A stretch of DNA of 39,956 bases, taken from positions 1 to 39,956 of the forward strand of contig JAHHHE010000023.1 of the NCBI GenBank assembly GCA_019359535.1. Reading direction: 5' to 3'. The notes under the pieces were generated by a model. That model saw nothing but the letters and a program-made list of their open reading frames with translations. It ran no database searches and had not been told where the DNA came from. The stretch is from Gloeocapsa sp. UFS-A4-WI-NPMV-4B04. Its GTDB lineage: Bacteria > Cyanobacteriota > Cyanobacteriia > Cyanobacteriales > Chroococcidiopsidaceae. How positions within the stretch are numbered: the stretch's first letter is position 1; each line of letters opens with the position of its first letter. Positions 18,646-26,339 of the stretch are shown one piece after another. The position numbers were made by a program, and so were the translations under genes.

Positions 18646-18669
18646 ACTTTGGACAAATTTGTCCAAAGT
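18646..18669. promoter_or_regulatory. Perfect 24-base palindrome upstream of the cytochrome b561 gene
   Basis: ACTTTGGACAAA is followed immediately by its exact reverse complement, with no loop. It lies 68 bp beyond the end of the Spy-like gene and 71 bp before the start of the cytochrome b561 gene, both on the minus strand. Absence of a loop and of a T-run argues for a protein-binding site over a terminator. Confidence 0.65.
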
Positions 18670-18736
18670 CCAGGGTGTCTAATCTTGTTTTGTAACTAGG
18701 TTAGTGTAATTACCTTTTTAGCTGCTGTAGCATTGA

Positions 18737-19135
18737 TTACTGGTTCTGCTGCTGTTGTCGCTCTGAGCGCCATTCTTGAAGTTGCTGCTTTTGTTGTGAA
18801 GTCAAGATTGCATCTTTCTGGGTTCTAGCCGACTGCATAATATTTCGCAGTTGAGTTTGCTGTTCTGGAGAAAGATTCATAGCAGCTATAGCAGCGCGCA
18901 TCCCCCGACGTTGTTCTAAAGCCGCTTGAAATCGCTGTTTTTGCTCTGGCGTGAGGATGGCTTCCATTTGGGAACGAGTATTGCGATAAATCTGCTCCAT
19001 CTGGGTTCGTTGTTCCTGAGTCAGTTCTATGGCTGCTCTTTTCCCTTGATAGTTTGGCCCTGCTTTGACTGCAAGAGGAGTGGTTACAACTGCGATCGCT
19101 AGCATTCCAGCTAATATTGGCATCACTTTGATCAT
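18737..19135 (-). CDS. Spy/CpxP-like periplasmic protein with LTxxQ motifs
   Basis: The 132-residue protein has a signal peptide (about 1-25, ending VKAGP) and then a helical body with four LTxxQ-type motifs: LTQEQ, LTPEQ, LSPEQ and LTSQQ. This pattern belongs to the Spy/CpxP family of periplasmic stress chaperones and metal or envelope-stress sensors. The C-terminus is a Gln/Arg-rich tail (EWRSERQQQQNQ). In proteobacteria the family is controlled by envelope stress; no such partner is seen here. It is upstream of, and co-directional with, the cytochrome b561 gene. Confidence 0.85.
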   Translation of the reverse strand: MIKVMPILAGMLAIAVVTTPLAVKAGPNYQGKRAAIELTQEQRTQMEQIYRNTRSQMEAILTPEQKQRFQAALEQRRGMRAAIAAMNLSPEQQTQLRNIMQSARTQKDAILTSQQKQQLQEWRSERQQQQNQ

Positions 19136-19212
19136 TCTAGTCTCCTATAGAACTCAATTGAAGTTTGTTACTTTTAGTCTGATTCTCGAATGTGACACCA
19201 ATATGTCAAAAT

Positions 19213-19271
19213 TAATGAACAATTATCAATGAACAGTGATTTCTGATAATTGACAATTGATAATTGATTGG
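19213..19271. repeat. Dispersed repeat copy B1 (AATTGACAATTGATAATTGATTGG)
   Basis: An AT-rich stretch of overlapping AATTGAT/AATTATC heptamers between the Spy-like gene and egtD. A reverse-complement relative lies at 23509-23552; both share AATGAACA near one end and GACAATTGATAATTGATTGG at the other. Confidence 0.6.
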
Positions 19272-19296
19272 TTATCTAATTTATCCTAAGTTGAAC

Positions 19297-20331
19297 TTAT
19301 GCTGACGGTTGCAACTGGCAAAGTAACAAACCAAACCACTGATTTGGATCTGTCCAAACTTGAAGTGGTTTTAAACCCTGACTTGAGAGGTCTTGTTGGA
19401 GCGTATTAAGGTCAAATTTGCGGGAAATTTCCGTTAAAATTGTCTCACTCTTTTCAAACTGAATCGTCAAATCTAGAGTGTGTAACTGAACAGTCTGCTG
19501 AAGCAAACTTCGCAAGTGCATTTCAATTTGATGCTCAGTTTCGTTATAAAATGCCCAGTGTTCAAATTGTGTCGGATCAAAATTGCCTTCAAACCGTTTA
19601 TTCAGATGATGCAGCATATTGAGGTTAAACGCTGCCGTCACACCTTGGCTATCGTTATAAGCTGCTTCTAATAAATGTTTCGGCTTTTGCAAGTCTATTC
19701 CTAATAAGAAATACTCATCTGAATTTAAGGCAGATATAATTTGTGAAAAGAAGACATCACACTCACTAGGATTAAGATTGCCTAACGTACTACCGATAAA
19801 ACAAATCATCCTATTAGGTAGCTTTTTTGGTATTAATTGTTGTAGTGCCAGTTCGTATGTGCTTGCTATAGCGTGAACTTGCAACGAGTCATAATCTGCT
19901 AATAACTGCCGCGCACTGATTTCTAGAATACCAGCACTAATATCAATCGGCAGATAACGTAATGGGAAGCCTAATTGATGATAGGCATCTAGGAGAATAC
20001 GAGTTTTAGTTGAACTACCACTACCCAGTTCTACAAGTTCACAGATATCTGTAATTCGGGCAATTTCAATAGCACATTTTTGTAATATTGCGGTTTCTGT
20101 GCGTGTTAAATAATACTCAGGTAATTCACAAATTTGCTCAAATAACTGAGAACCGCGATCGTCATAAAAGTAACGAGCGGGGAGTGATTTGGGCGTTTGA
20201 GTTAATCCCGCGATTACATCGCTACCATCACTGAGATTGTCAGGTGATAGTGTTGGAGCGAGTAAATGCTCTATCTGCAAGCGTTTTGTAATTGTGTCGG
20301 CATTGCTGCTTGCAGCTTTAGATATTGACAT
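19297..20331 (-). CDS. egtD: L-histidine N-alpha-methyltransferase (ergothioneine synthesis)
   Basis: EgtD trimethylates histidine to hercynine with S-adenosylmethionine. The 344-residue product from ATG 20331 starts MSISKAASSNADTITKR; AAGGAAGG lies 8 bp upstream, and a longer frame from 20436 adds 35 residues with no family match. Visible motifs: LTQTPKSLPARYFYDDRGSQ, LFEQICELPEYYLTRTETAI, VELGSGSSTKTRILLDA (SAM site), YLPIDISAGIL, and FIGSTLGNLNPSE. These are the usual EgtD signatures. It is third in the minus-strand order egtC-egtB-egtD; a 350 bp gap with repeats separates it from egtB, so it may be transcribed independently. Confidence 0.95.
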   Translation of the reverse strand: MSISKAASSNADTITKRLQIEHLLAPTLSPDNLSDGSDVIAGLTQTPKSLPARYFYDDRGSQLFEQICELPEYYLTRTETAILQKCAIEIARITDICELVELGSGSSTKTRILLDAYHQLGFPLRYLPIDISAGILEISARQLLADYDSLQVHAIASTYELALQQLIPKKLPNRMICFIGSTLGNLNPSECDVFFSQIISALNSDEYFLLGIDLQKPKHLLEAAYNDSQGVTAAFNLNMLHHLNKRFEGNFDPTQFEHWAFYNETEHQIEMHLRSLLQQTVQLHTLDLTIQFEKSETILTEISRKFDLNTLQQDLSSQGLKPLQVWTDPNQWFGLLLCQLQPSA

Positions 20332-20486
20332 TGAACCTTCCTTTGCTCGACATGATAACGAGCGATCGCTAATAAAGTAAGTGCGATCGCCTTTTCCGTG
20401 AACCGTCAGCAAGTAAAACACAAAGCTATCAAGCATAAAATCATGCTTGAGCCAGATTGTTTAAAGCTGATTAAGCCCCTTTGGGG

Positions 20487-20684
20487 GAGTGAGTAGTGAG
20501 TAGTGTTGAGTGAGTAGTGAAACAACCTGAAGAAATAAATTTCAAGCCTCTTGGTAGCAGAAAGCAGAAACAGAATTGGATAGAGGGGTGTAGCCCGAAT
20601 GTATAAGCTGTCTTTATATAGTAGGAAGAGAATATTTCCTCTTCACTTCTTGTCTACTCACTGATCACTATCCACTACTTACTA
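20487..20684. repeat. Heptamer-bounded inverted repeat between egtD and egtB
   Basis: GTGAGTAGTGAGTAGTG and further GAGTAGT units (20487-20521) face CTACTCACTGATCACTATCC and ACTACTTACT (20652-20681). The spacer of about 120 bp has no resemblance to the spacers of the other copies. Confidence 0.65.
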
Positions 20685-21992
20685 TTTAGCACAACGAAAC
20701 CCTGCGAGAATTTGGCGAACACTGGGATAATACCAGTTGCGAAAACTACAGCGCAGCGCCCAAGGACGAGTTGCCCAACTGCCTCCTTTTAGTACCTGGT
20801 GTTGCCCATCAAAATAAACTTTGGAATAACCAGTGTAAGGGTAACTCGCAAAACCTTCATAGCCTTGGAAAACAGAGTCCGTCCATTCCCAGACATTGCC
20901 TAAAGTATCGTACAAGCCATAAGCACTTTGCCCATTAGGGTAGGCATTAACTGGCGTTGTTTGGCTAAAAGCATTGTCATGATTACAGCGATCGCTATCT
21001 AATACTTCTTCTTCCCAAGGATAGATGCGCTGAACTTTAGTTTCTGAATTCCAACTGGCTGCTTTTTCCCATTCTGCTTCCGTTGGTAGCCGCTTACCCA
21101 CAAACCGCGCGTAGGCTTCTGCTTCATACCAGGATACACCGCAGACAGGGTGATTAGTCCAACAGGGGTGATCTGACCAGTATAAGGGTTGTGTCACCTG
21201 CTGGCTTTGCAGCCACTTCCAACCAGCATTTGACCACCAATTGGGGTTTTGATACCCTCCCGCCTTTATAAACCGCTCATACTGCCCACAAGTGACAGGA
21301 TAACGGTCAATGCAGTAAGTCTCAAGGTTTACTCGCTGGATTGGGCGCTCATTATCCAAAGCATCAATACATTCATTACCCTGCTCAAAGTACCCATCAG
21401 GAATTTCAATCATTTCATCGAGGCGAGAGACAAGAGGCGAGAGGCGAGACCCTAACCCCTGAACGCCAGTTCTCTCAACGGAGGGAACCTCCGCACGAGA
21501 CTGGCTCCCCCTAACCCCTATTCCCCATTGTTGTAATTGCAGTACAAAAGCAATAGTTTCGCTGTGCTGACTTTCATGCTGAATTAACCAGCGCCATAAA
21601 CGTTCTTGCTGATCTAAATCAACTGTTTCCAGGTAATCTAGGACTTTTGCTGTTACTGTGTCTAGGTAGTGGAGGATTTCTGCTAACGGCGGTAAATTAA
21701 CGCGCTGTGTCTTCGGCAAACCATCGGCGACAAATAATTGGCGGTACTGGGGGAACATAGGCGGCATTCCCGCACCACGCTCTAATAGCCACAAAGACTC
21801 AGTAAAGGCAATATGACCTAAGTGCCATCCCGCAGGACTAAAGTCTGGATGAGCATGATGGCAGAATGTAGCATAATCTATAGCGTTGAACAAATCCAGC
21901 GTTCCAGCTCGGCACTGGTGCATAGCATCAGCTAATGCTTCTTTACGAGCAATAGAGTTTCTACAACTGGATTGGATTGATTTTGATCTCAA
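20682..21992 (-). CDS. egtB: Ergothioneine sulfoxide synthase (EgtB)
   Basis: EgtB is a mononuclear iron enzyme that couples hercynine with gamma-glutamylcysteine (or cysteine) and oxygen to form the C-S bond. The 436-residue protein has an N-terminal DinB-like domain with the iron triad W-HLGH (His60 region) and HESQHSE (His139, His143), and a C-terminal formylglycine-generating-enzyme-like domain with CIDRYPVTCGQYERFI, GKRLPTEAEWEKAA, LGNVWEWT, VLKGGSW and the terminal GFRCAK. Residues about 157-193, between the domains, are encoded by GGCGAGA repeats and a CGGAGG/CCTCCG hairpin, an in-frame insertion that should be a flexible linker. It overlaps egtC by 32 bp, so the two are translationally linked. 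Confidence 0.96.
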   Translation of the reverse strand: MRSKSIQSSCRNSIARKEALADAMHQCRAGTLDLFNAIDYATFCHHAHPDFSPAGWHLGHIAFTESLWLLERGAGMPPMFPQYRQLFVADGLPKTQRVNLPPLAEILHYLDTVTAKVLDYLETVDLDQQERLWRWLIQHESQHSETIAFVLQLQQWGIGVRGSQSRAEVPSVERTGVQGLGSRLSPLVSRLDEMIEIPDGYFEQGNECIDALDNERPIQRVNLETYCIDRYPVTCGQYERFIKAGGYQNPNWWSNAGWKWLQSQQVTQPLYWSDHPCWTNHPVCGVSWYEAEAYARFVGKRLPTEAEWEKAASWNSETKVQRIYPWEEEVLDSDRCNHDNAFSQTTPVNAYPNGQSAYGLYDTLGNVWEWTDSVFQGYEGFASYPYTGYSKVYFDGQHQVLKGGSWATRPWALRCSFRNWYYPSVRQILAGFRCAK

Positions 21993-22755
21993 GGTCTTCT
22001 CCTACACTGAGAATACTTTGTTCAGGGAAACGATGCCAATTGCCTTCAAATAAAGGTTCCGAAGCAACGATTACCGCTTCTGGATACGTTGGATCGTCCC
22101 TTAACCAGTATAAAGATGGACACTCTGTACCAGTAGCAAAACGCGAGGCAATTAAGCGATGTCCGGCACTTAAGATCATATTCGCAGAGGCTTTCACTTG
22201 ATGAGACTGCGCTAATTCTTCTAAAGTTAGCAATGAGGTTTGCAATGCCTGTTCTAGCGTAGCAGTGGGGTTTGTTTGCAATTCGTTGATGATCAGAGCA
22301 AAAAAGTGTTCGGAGTCGGTACTACCTTTAATTGACTGGTAAGCGACATCATTTAGGCGATCGCAAATTGGGCGTAAGAGTGTCTGCTTAAAGTTTTCAA
22401 TCATGCCATTATGGATACATAGTAGGCGATCGTACTCAAAAGGCTGACAGTTACTTAAATCTACAGCTTGACCACCAGTCGCACTCCGAATCGAACTCAC
22501 CACGCACCCAGATTCAACATAGCGGCTGAGGCTAGGAAGGTTAACATCATTCCAAATCGGGAGTATGTTTTTGTAGGTAAAAGGATTAGTCTCTTTTTGC
22601 GGGTGATACCAGCCAACCCCAAAGCCGTCAGCATTAACTACTCCAGAGTTCATCTCGCGGGGTTGATAACTCTGGATAATTAATGAGTGTTCAGGCTTAT
22701 ATAACAAGTAATCCAGAGAAATCGGTGAACCGATGTAGCCAAGCAAACGGCACAT
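21961..22755 (-). CDS. egtC: Class II glutamine amidotransferase (EgtC)
   Basis: EgtC removes the gamma-glutamyl group from the EgtB product in the mycobacterial-type ergothioneine pathway. The 264-residue protein begins MCRLLGYIGSP, placing the N-terminal nucleophile at Cys2, and continues with NADGFGVGWYHP, RSATGGQAVDLSNCQPF, CIHNGMIENF and GSTDSEHFFALI, all standard class II amidotransferase (YafJ/EgtC) elements. Its 3' end overlaps egtB by 32 bp. Its presence suggests that the neighbouring EgtB uses gamma-glutamylcysteine. The remaining step, the PLP lyase EgtE, is not in the window. Confidence 0.93.
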   Translation of the reverse strand: MCRLLGYIGSPISLDYLLYKPEHSLIIQSYQPREMNSGVVNADGFGVGWYHPQKETNPFTYKNILPIWNDVNLPSLSRYVESGCVVSSIRSATGGQAVDLSNCQPFEYDRLLCIHNGMIENFKQTLLRPICDRLNDVAYQSIKGSTDSEHFFALIINELQTNPTATLEQALQTSLLTLEELAQSHQVKASANMILSAGHRLIASRFATGTECPSLYWLRDDPTYPEAVIVASEPLFEGNWHRFPEQSILSVGEDLEIKINPIQL

Positions 22756-22894
22756 GATGAAAATTTTGCAACATTACTTCATATTGTATGAGGCTAATTA
22801 GTTGATGTGCCACTCATAAAGCGATCGCGCCTTGGAATAACGAGCAGAGCGATCGCAATCATTCAAATTTCCTTTAAACATAGGAGTTATTTTT

Positions 22895-23242
22895 ATGCCT
22901 AACGCGATCATGGTGATTTTTCCATATCAACATCAAAAAACATGGGTATTTGATGATGAACGAGTCGGACTTGTACAGGAACCATTTGTTAGTGGTGTAC
23001 CTGAAATAATTGATATTCTTGTTCAAGACATTCCTAATATTAATGAAGGGTTTAAGTTGTTATTTTCGGCAAATCCTTTTCCAAGCTATCAAGCAGAACT
23101 AATTTGGATAAAAGAGGAATACGGCGCTAACTGGTATCGCTGGCATCAAAAAGACATGGAAGGTTGGCTATGTCCAGCATTGTTTAAATACTTTAGTGAA
23201 GCGCCGAAACAAATATACTGCAAAACTGAAAAAATTTACTAA
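22895..23242 (+). CDS. DUF6717 family protein
   Basis: The 115-residue soluble protein reads MPNAIMVIFPYQHQKTWVFD, DERVGLVQEPFVSGVPEIID, FKLLFSANPFPSYQAELIW and DMEGWLCPALFKYFSEAPK. I recall this wording from the DUF6717 family, small bacterial proteins of unknown function. ATAGGAG 11 bp before ATG is a good ribosome site. It stands alone on the plus strand, divergent from egtC, with HIP1 sites in the gap. No function is implied by neighbours. Confidence 0.75.
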   Translation: MPNAIMVIFPYQHQKTWVFDDERVGLVQEPFVSGVPEIIDILVQDIPNINEGFKLLFSANPFPSYQAELIWIKEEYGANWYRWHQKDMEGWLCPALFKYFSEAPKQIYCKTEKIY

Positions 23243-23508
23243 TAGTTGGGTCAAATAGGTAATAAAGTATAGCGTAAAATAGTTTTACTGTAAGCAATCT
23301 TATATCTAGGTTAATTCTACGAGCGTTTACCTAGTATGGTTAAAAAGTCTTGATTTGTTAACACTTCATTAATAATAACGTGTAACAAATCGTCATAGCT
23401 ATATATAAATAGCCTGCTCTACTTTTAACCAAATTAAGATTATATATTAGTAGCAGCGAGATTGCTTAATCTTGAGCGTAAAAAAATTGAAATTTTAAAA
23501 GCTTATGA

Positions 23509-23552
23509 CCAATCAATTATCAATTGTCTAAAATCATTATTTATTGTTCATT
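23509..23552. repeat. Dispersed repeat copy B2
   Basis: Reads CCAATCAATTATCAATTGTC and, after an AT-rich core, TTGTTCATT; in reverse complement it aligns with most of 19213-19271. The two copies are 4.3 kb apart in opposite orientation. Confidence 0.6.
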
Positions 23553-23643
23553 GAAATTACCAATTTATAAGGAATAATTTATCTATTGAATTTTTCTATT
23601 TTTGTAGAGCTAAATTAAAAAATTAAATACTTTACTACTGAAT

Positions 23644-23667
23644 AGGGGCAATTGATGAATTACCCCT
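23644..23667 (-). terminator. Probable terminator of the helical carotenoid protein gene
   Basis: AGGGGCAATT and AATTACCCCT are inverted with a 4-base loop and one mismatched pair, 20 bp after the stop of the minus-strand gene. The following minus-strand bases are only moderately T-rich, so strength is uncertain. Confidence 0.55.
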
Positions 23668-23686
23668 ACTAGACGCTAACGGTTAT

Positions 23687-24145
23687 TTATGACTTAGCAC
23701 CCATTTCGATTACAGTGCTACGCATAAAATCAATCCGCTTCTCGAAGTCAAGACTCTTGATTTGATTTACAAAATCTTGTGTTTCCGATGGTGGTTGATA
23801 GTCAGAAGGTACTTGAATAATTGCACCTTCTTCCATACCTTGTGATAGGCGTAACCAAACATCTAACTTACCGCTAGAACTCAAAGAACTATAAGTGTGG
23901 CTAACATCACTGCTTGCACCTGAAGCAATATCACGCTGGGCTTGCAGTTGCTCTTCTTTAGACATTGCCTTAATTTGATCGTACAATGCGCCTGCGGTAT
24001 CTTGGGCAGAAGCTGAGTTTGCTGGGTTAAGTTGGTCTTTAATGTCTAGATAACCAAACCATAGTAAGCCAAGTTGAGTATCTACATCAAAGCCTTGAAA
24101 CTGTTGTACTGCTTGTTTTGTAGAGTCATCGGTAGCGAATGCCAT
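23687..24145 (-). CDS. Helical carotenoid protein (OCP N-terminal domain homologue)
   Basis: HCPs are free-standing homologues of the carotenoid-binding N-terminal domain of the orange carotenoid protein; they bind canthaxanthin-like carotenoids and quench singlet oxygen or phycobilisome excitation. The 152-residue protein aligns by eye with OCP: LGLLWFGYLD contains Trp29 and Tyr32 (OCP Trp41 and Tyr44), and VWLRLSQGMEEG with VPSDYQ contains Trp97 (OCP Trp110), the key carotenoid contacts. It ends at the point where OCP has its linker, so there is no C-terminal domain, and no C-terminal-domain homologue is nearby. AGAGG lies upstream of ATG. The exact HCP subclade cannot be told. Confidence 0.9.
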   Translation of the reverse strand: MAFATDDSTKQAVQQFQGFDVDTQLGLLWFGYLDIKDQLNPANSASAQDTAGALYDQIKAMSKEEQLQAQRDIASGASSDVSHTYSSLSSSGKLDVWLRLSQGMEEGAIIQVPSDYQPPSETQDFVNQIKSLDFEKRIDFMRSTVIEMGAKS

Positions 24146-24532
24146 TGAAACCTCTAAGTAAATTAATGATGGCTTAGTTTTCTGTTGTTAGAGGAAAAAT
24201 TTATTATCGCCTCTATAACAAGGTGTAATCATAAATTAAGGTTAATTAACCATTCAAAAGATAGATATAGAAATCACTGCTAAAGATAGATGTAAGAAAG
24301 TTTTGGGTATAAATACGGTTGGTAAAAACGTATATTTAGTGCATTCAAATAACACTTACTTACTACTTCTACAGGAGCAAATTAACTTAACGTATAGTCA
24401 GAATATTTATTTTATTTACTAATGTATTTGGTAGTTTAATATTAAAGCACTATTAAACTAAATGCGTACAAGTTAAGTACGTTTACTTCTAAAGTTTGAC
24501 AGTAAATAATTAAGTGCGTTTGTATATATGTG
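24146..24532. other. 387 bp AT-rich gap upstream of the helical carotenoid protein gene
   Basis: No gene. It should contain the HCP promoter, since the gene is divergent from nothing on the left and the DUF423 stop is on the right. GTACAAGTTAAGTAC at 24465-24479 is a near-palindrome but has the wrong spacing for an NtcA box. Confidence 0.5.
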
Positions 24533-24910
24533 TTATTTAAAATTTAAGGATGAATATGCTAAAGCTCCCCAACCAATAATAAAAGCAAGTCCGCCTAGTG
24601 GGGTGATTGCTCCTAATACTTTAATATCAGTTAAGCTAAAAGCATATAAACTGCCTGAGAAAACAACAATACCAATAATAAAAGCCCATCCAGCTATTAC
24701 TAAGCTTGGTTGTGAAGATTCTGTTTGATTTATTAGCAATGCTACTAGCAAAAGAGCTAAAGCATGATATATCTGGTAACGAGCTGCTGTTTCAAAAATC
24801 TCTAACGCTCGTTCACTCAACTTGTCTTTTAAAGCATGGGAGGCAAAAGCGCCAGCACCAACAGATAAACCACCAAAAATGGATGCGATCGCCAAAAATA
24901 TTTTAGTCAT
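24533..24910 (-). CDS. DUF423 family membrane protein
   Basis: The 125-residue protein has four hydrophobic helices and the family's opening GGLSVGAGAFASHALKDKLS with YQIYHALALLLVAL and ITPLGGLAFIIGW. E. coli YgdD is a member; function is unknown. Its ATG overlaps the stop of the L7/L12-domain gene by one base (TAATG), so the two are almost certainly translated from one mRNA. Confidence 0.92.
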   Translation of the reverse strand: MTKIFLAIASIFGGLSVGAGAFASHALKDKLSERALEIFETAARYQIYHALALLLVALLINQTESSQPSLVIAGWAFIIGIVVFSGSLYAFSLTDIKVLGAITPLGGLAFIIGWGALAYSSLNFK

Positions 24911-25614
24911 TATAATATAGTCACCTTTGCACCTACTTCTTCAAGCTGCTTTTTAATATCTTCAGCTAATGCTTTAGTAACTTTTGTTTTCAAGACTGTT
25001 GGTGTTGATTCTACTAAGTATTTCGCTTCTTTTAAACCAAAATACGTTAATTCTGTTATTACCTTAATAACCGCAATTCTATTTTTACCTGAGTCTTCTA
25101 AAATAATATCGAATTGCTGTTTATTATCGGAACTAGAGGCAGGAATGTAAGCAGTATTTAATCCTGGAAAATAGTAAGAAATTGCACCTTCATGACTAAC
25201 ATCAAAAGTAGCATCAAACTCTTTAGCTCTTTCATCTAGATATTGCCTAGCGGCTGTTGCTGTTAACTGTGCCTCTAGGGCAAACTGCAAAATCGTGATA
25301 TAGCCATTGCCTGCTTGAAGTAGCCGAAAAAAAGCAGAATGGAGGCGATCGCCTGCTGGTGGAGCGATCGCTTTCTCTTGCTGTCCTTGGCGGTATGCTC
25401 CCAGTGCTAGTAAGCCACCCAGTAAAACACTAGGCACACCTAAAATTAGTCCACCTATCGCAGTATCACGCGCTTCGTTTACATTAGGTGTACTACAAAT
25501 CGGCATATTCTGATTCTGAGTAGAACCCCGATTAACTGTAGAAGCTGGAAGCAATAAAAACATAAATCCGAGTAGCAGTAGCCAGCCTGATGCTATTTTT
25601 TCCGCAGTCTTCAT
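24910..25614 (-). CDS. Membrane protein with C-terminal ribosomal L7/L12-like domain
   Basis: The 234-residue protein has an N-terminal membrane helix (about 10-24), a second at about 52-74, a helical region that looks winged-helix-like (about 93-150), and then residues 167-234, FDIILEDSGKNRIAVIKVI, LTYFGLKEAKYLVESTPTVL and LEEVGAKVTIL, which match the factor-binding C-terminal domain of ribosomal protein L7/L12, including the GLKEAK-LVE motif. In L7/L12 this domain recruits translational GTPases. Cyanobacteria have other membrane proteins with such domains, but I know no function. It is coupled to the DUF423 gene downstream and lies 32 bp after chlM. Confidence 0.8.
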   Translation of the reverse strand: MKTAEKIASGWLLLLGFMFLLLPASTVNRGSTQNQNMPICSTPNVNEARDTAIGGLILGVPSVLLGGLLALGAYRQGQQEKAIAPPAGDRLHSAFFRLLQAGNGYITILQFALEAQLTATAARQYLDERAKEFDATFDVSHEGAISYYFPGLNTAYIPASSSDNKQQFDIILEDSGKNRIAVIKVITELTYFGLKEAKYLVESTPTVLKTKVTKALAEDIKKQLEEVGAKVTIL

Positions 25615-25646
25615 AGTCTGAGCAGAAAACTAATTTTGCTGCAATT

Positions 25647-26339
25647 CTAGCTTGGGTTGCGAGTTGCTTCGAGTATTTTAGAGAAGTAAAAGCGAGTTTG
25701 CGTCATCGCCTGTCGCTGTACAGAAAAGCCATTTCTTTCCAAAATTTTAATCACATCAGCTTCGCGGTGCAAATAAGCCCTTGTTGCTTTACTTGGCCCC
25801 GGAAAGAAACTGCCAATTTTTTTAAGTAAACTAAGAGCCAAGGTTTTCGGAGCAAAGCTGAGAATTAAGCGCGCGTCAGCCATAGAGATCAGATGAGAAA
25901 TCATTTGATCTGCCTTGTCTTGCGGATAGTGGAATAAAACATCCAGACAAATCACAGTATCGTAGTTACCACTCAACGTTTCTAAATCTTGTACGTTAAA
26001 CGTAGGATTAGCAGTATTCCCTAATTCTGCTTCGGCTCTTTCTTTGGCTTCTCCCAGCATTTTTTCAGAAATATCACTGGCATAAACTTTAGCACCAGCT
26101 TGAGCGAGGGGGATGCTGAGGCTACCTACACCACACCCAGCATCACAAATTGATAGTCCTGCTAAATTGTCATCTTCTGCCAGCCAGCCAAGTACAGTCT
26201 CCACTGTTTGCTGATGACCAGTGCGGATGTCTAGCTGAACTTTATTAACCTCGCCATCTCCATAAATTCGCCGCCAGCGATCAAAGCCAGTGGAATTAAA
26301 ATACTCTTTAACAATTGTTTTATCATCTGCTGCGTTCAT
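25647..26339 (-). CDS. chlM: Magnesium-protoporphyrin IX methyltransferase
   Basis: ChlM methylates Mg-protoporphyrin IX with S-adenosylmethionine, a committed step to chlorophyll. The 230-residue product contains the N-terminal VKEYFNSTGFDRWRRIYGDG, the SAM site ICDAGCGVGSLSIPLAQAGA (about 64-83), the acidic YASDIS, VICLDVLFHYPQDKADQMI, and the C-terminal RAYLHREADVIKILERNGF and RFYFSKILEA. These are diagnostic for ChlM/BchM. It is followed at 32 bp by the L7/L12-domain gene and DUF423, which may be co-transcribed. Confidence 0.96.
   Translation of the reverse strand: MNAADDKTIVKEYFNSTGFDRWRRIYGDGEVNKVQLDIRTGHQQTVETVLGWLAEDDNLAGLSICDAGCGVGSLSIPLAQAGAKVYASDISEKMLGEAKERAEAELGNTANPTFNVQDLETLSGNYDTVICLDVLFHYPQDKADQMISHLISMADARLILSFAPKTLALSLLKKIGSFFPGPSKATRAYLHREADVIKILERNGFSVQRQAMTQTRFYFSKILEATRNPS

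Larger units (their letters stand above)
23243..23686. other. 444 bp AT-rich gap with one repeat copy and a terminator
   Basis: No gene on either strand. It contains repeat copy B2 (23509-23552), the reverse complement of the element at 19213-19271, and the hairpin at 23644-23667. The rest (23243-23500) is AT-rich without recognisable elements. Confidence 0.6.

Noticed and set aside
20332..20436. 35-residue N-terminal extension of EgtD
   Set aside because: AAGGAAGG directly precedes ATG 20331 and the extension lacks family similarity and contains HIP1 sites.
24465..24479. GTACAAGTTAAGTAC as an NtcA box near the helical carotenoid protein gene
   Set aside because: The spacing between GTA and TAC is nine, not eight, and no suitable -10 follows.
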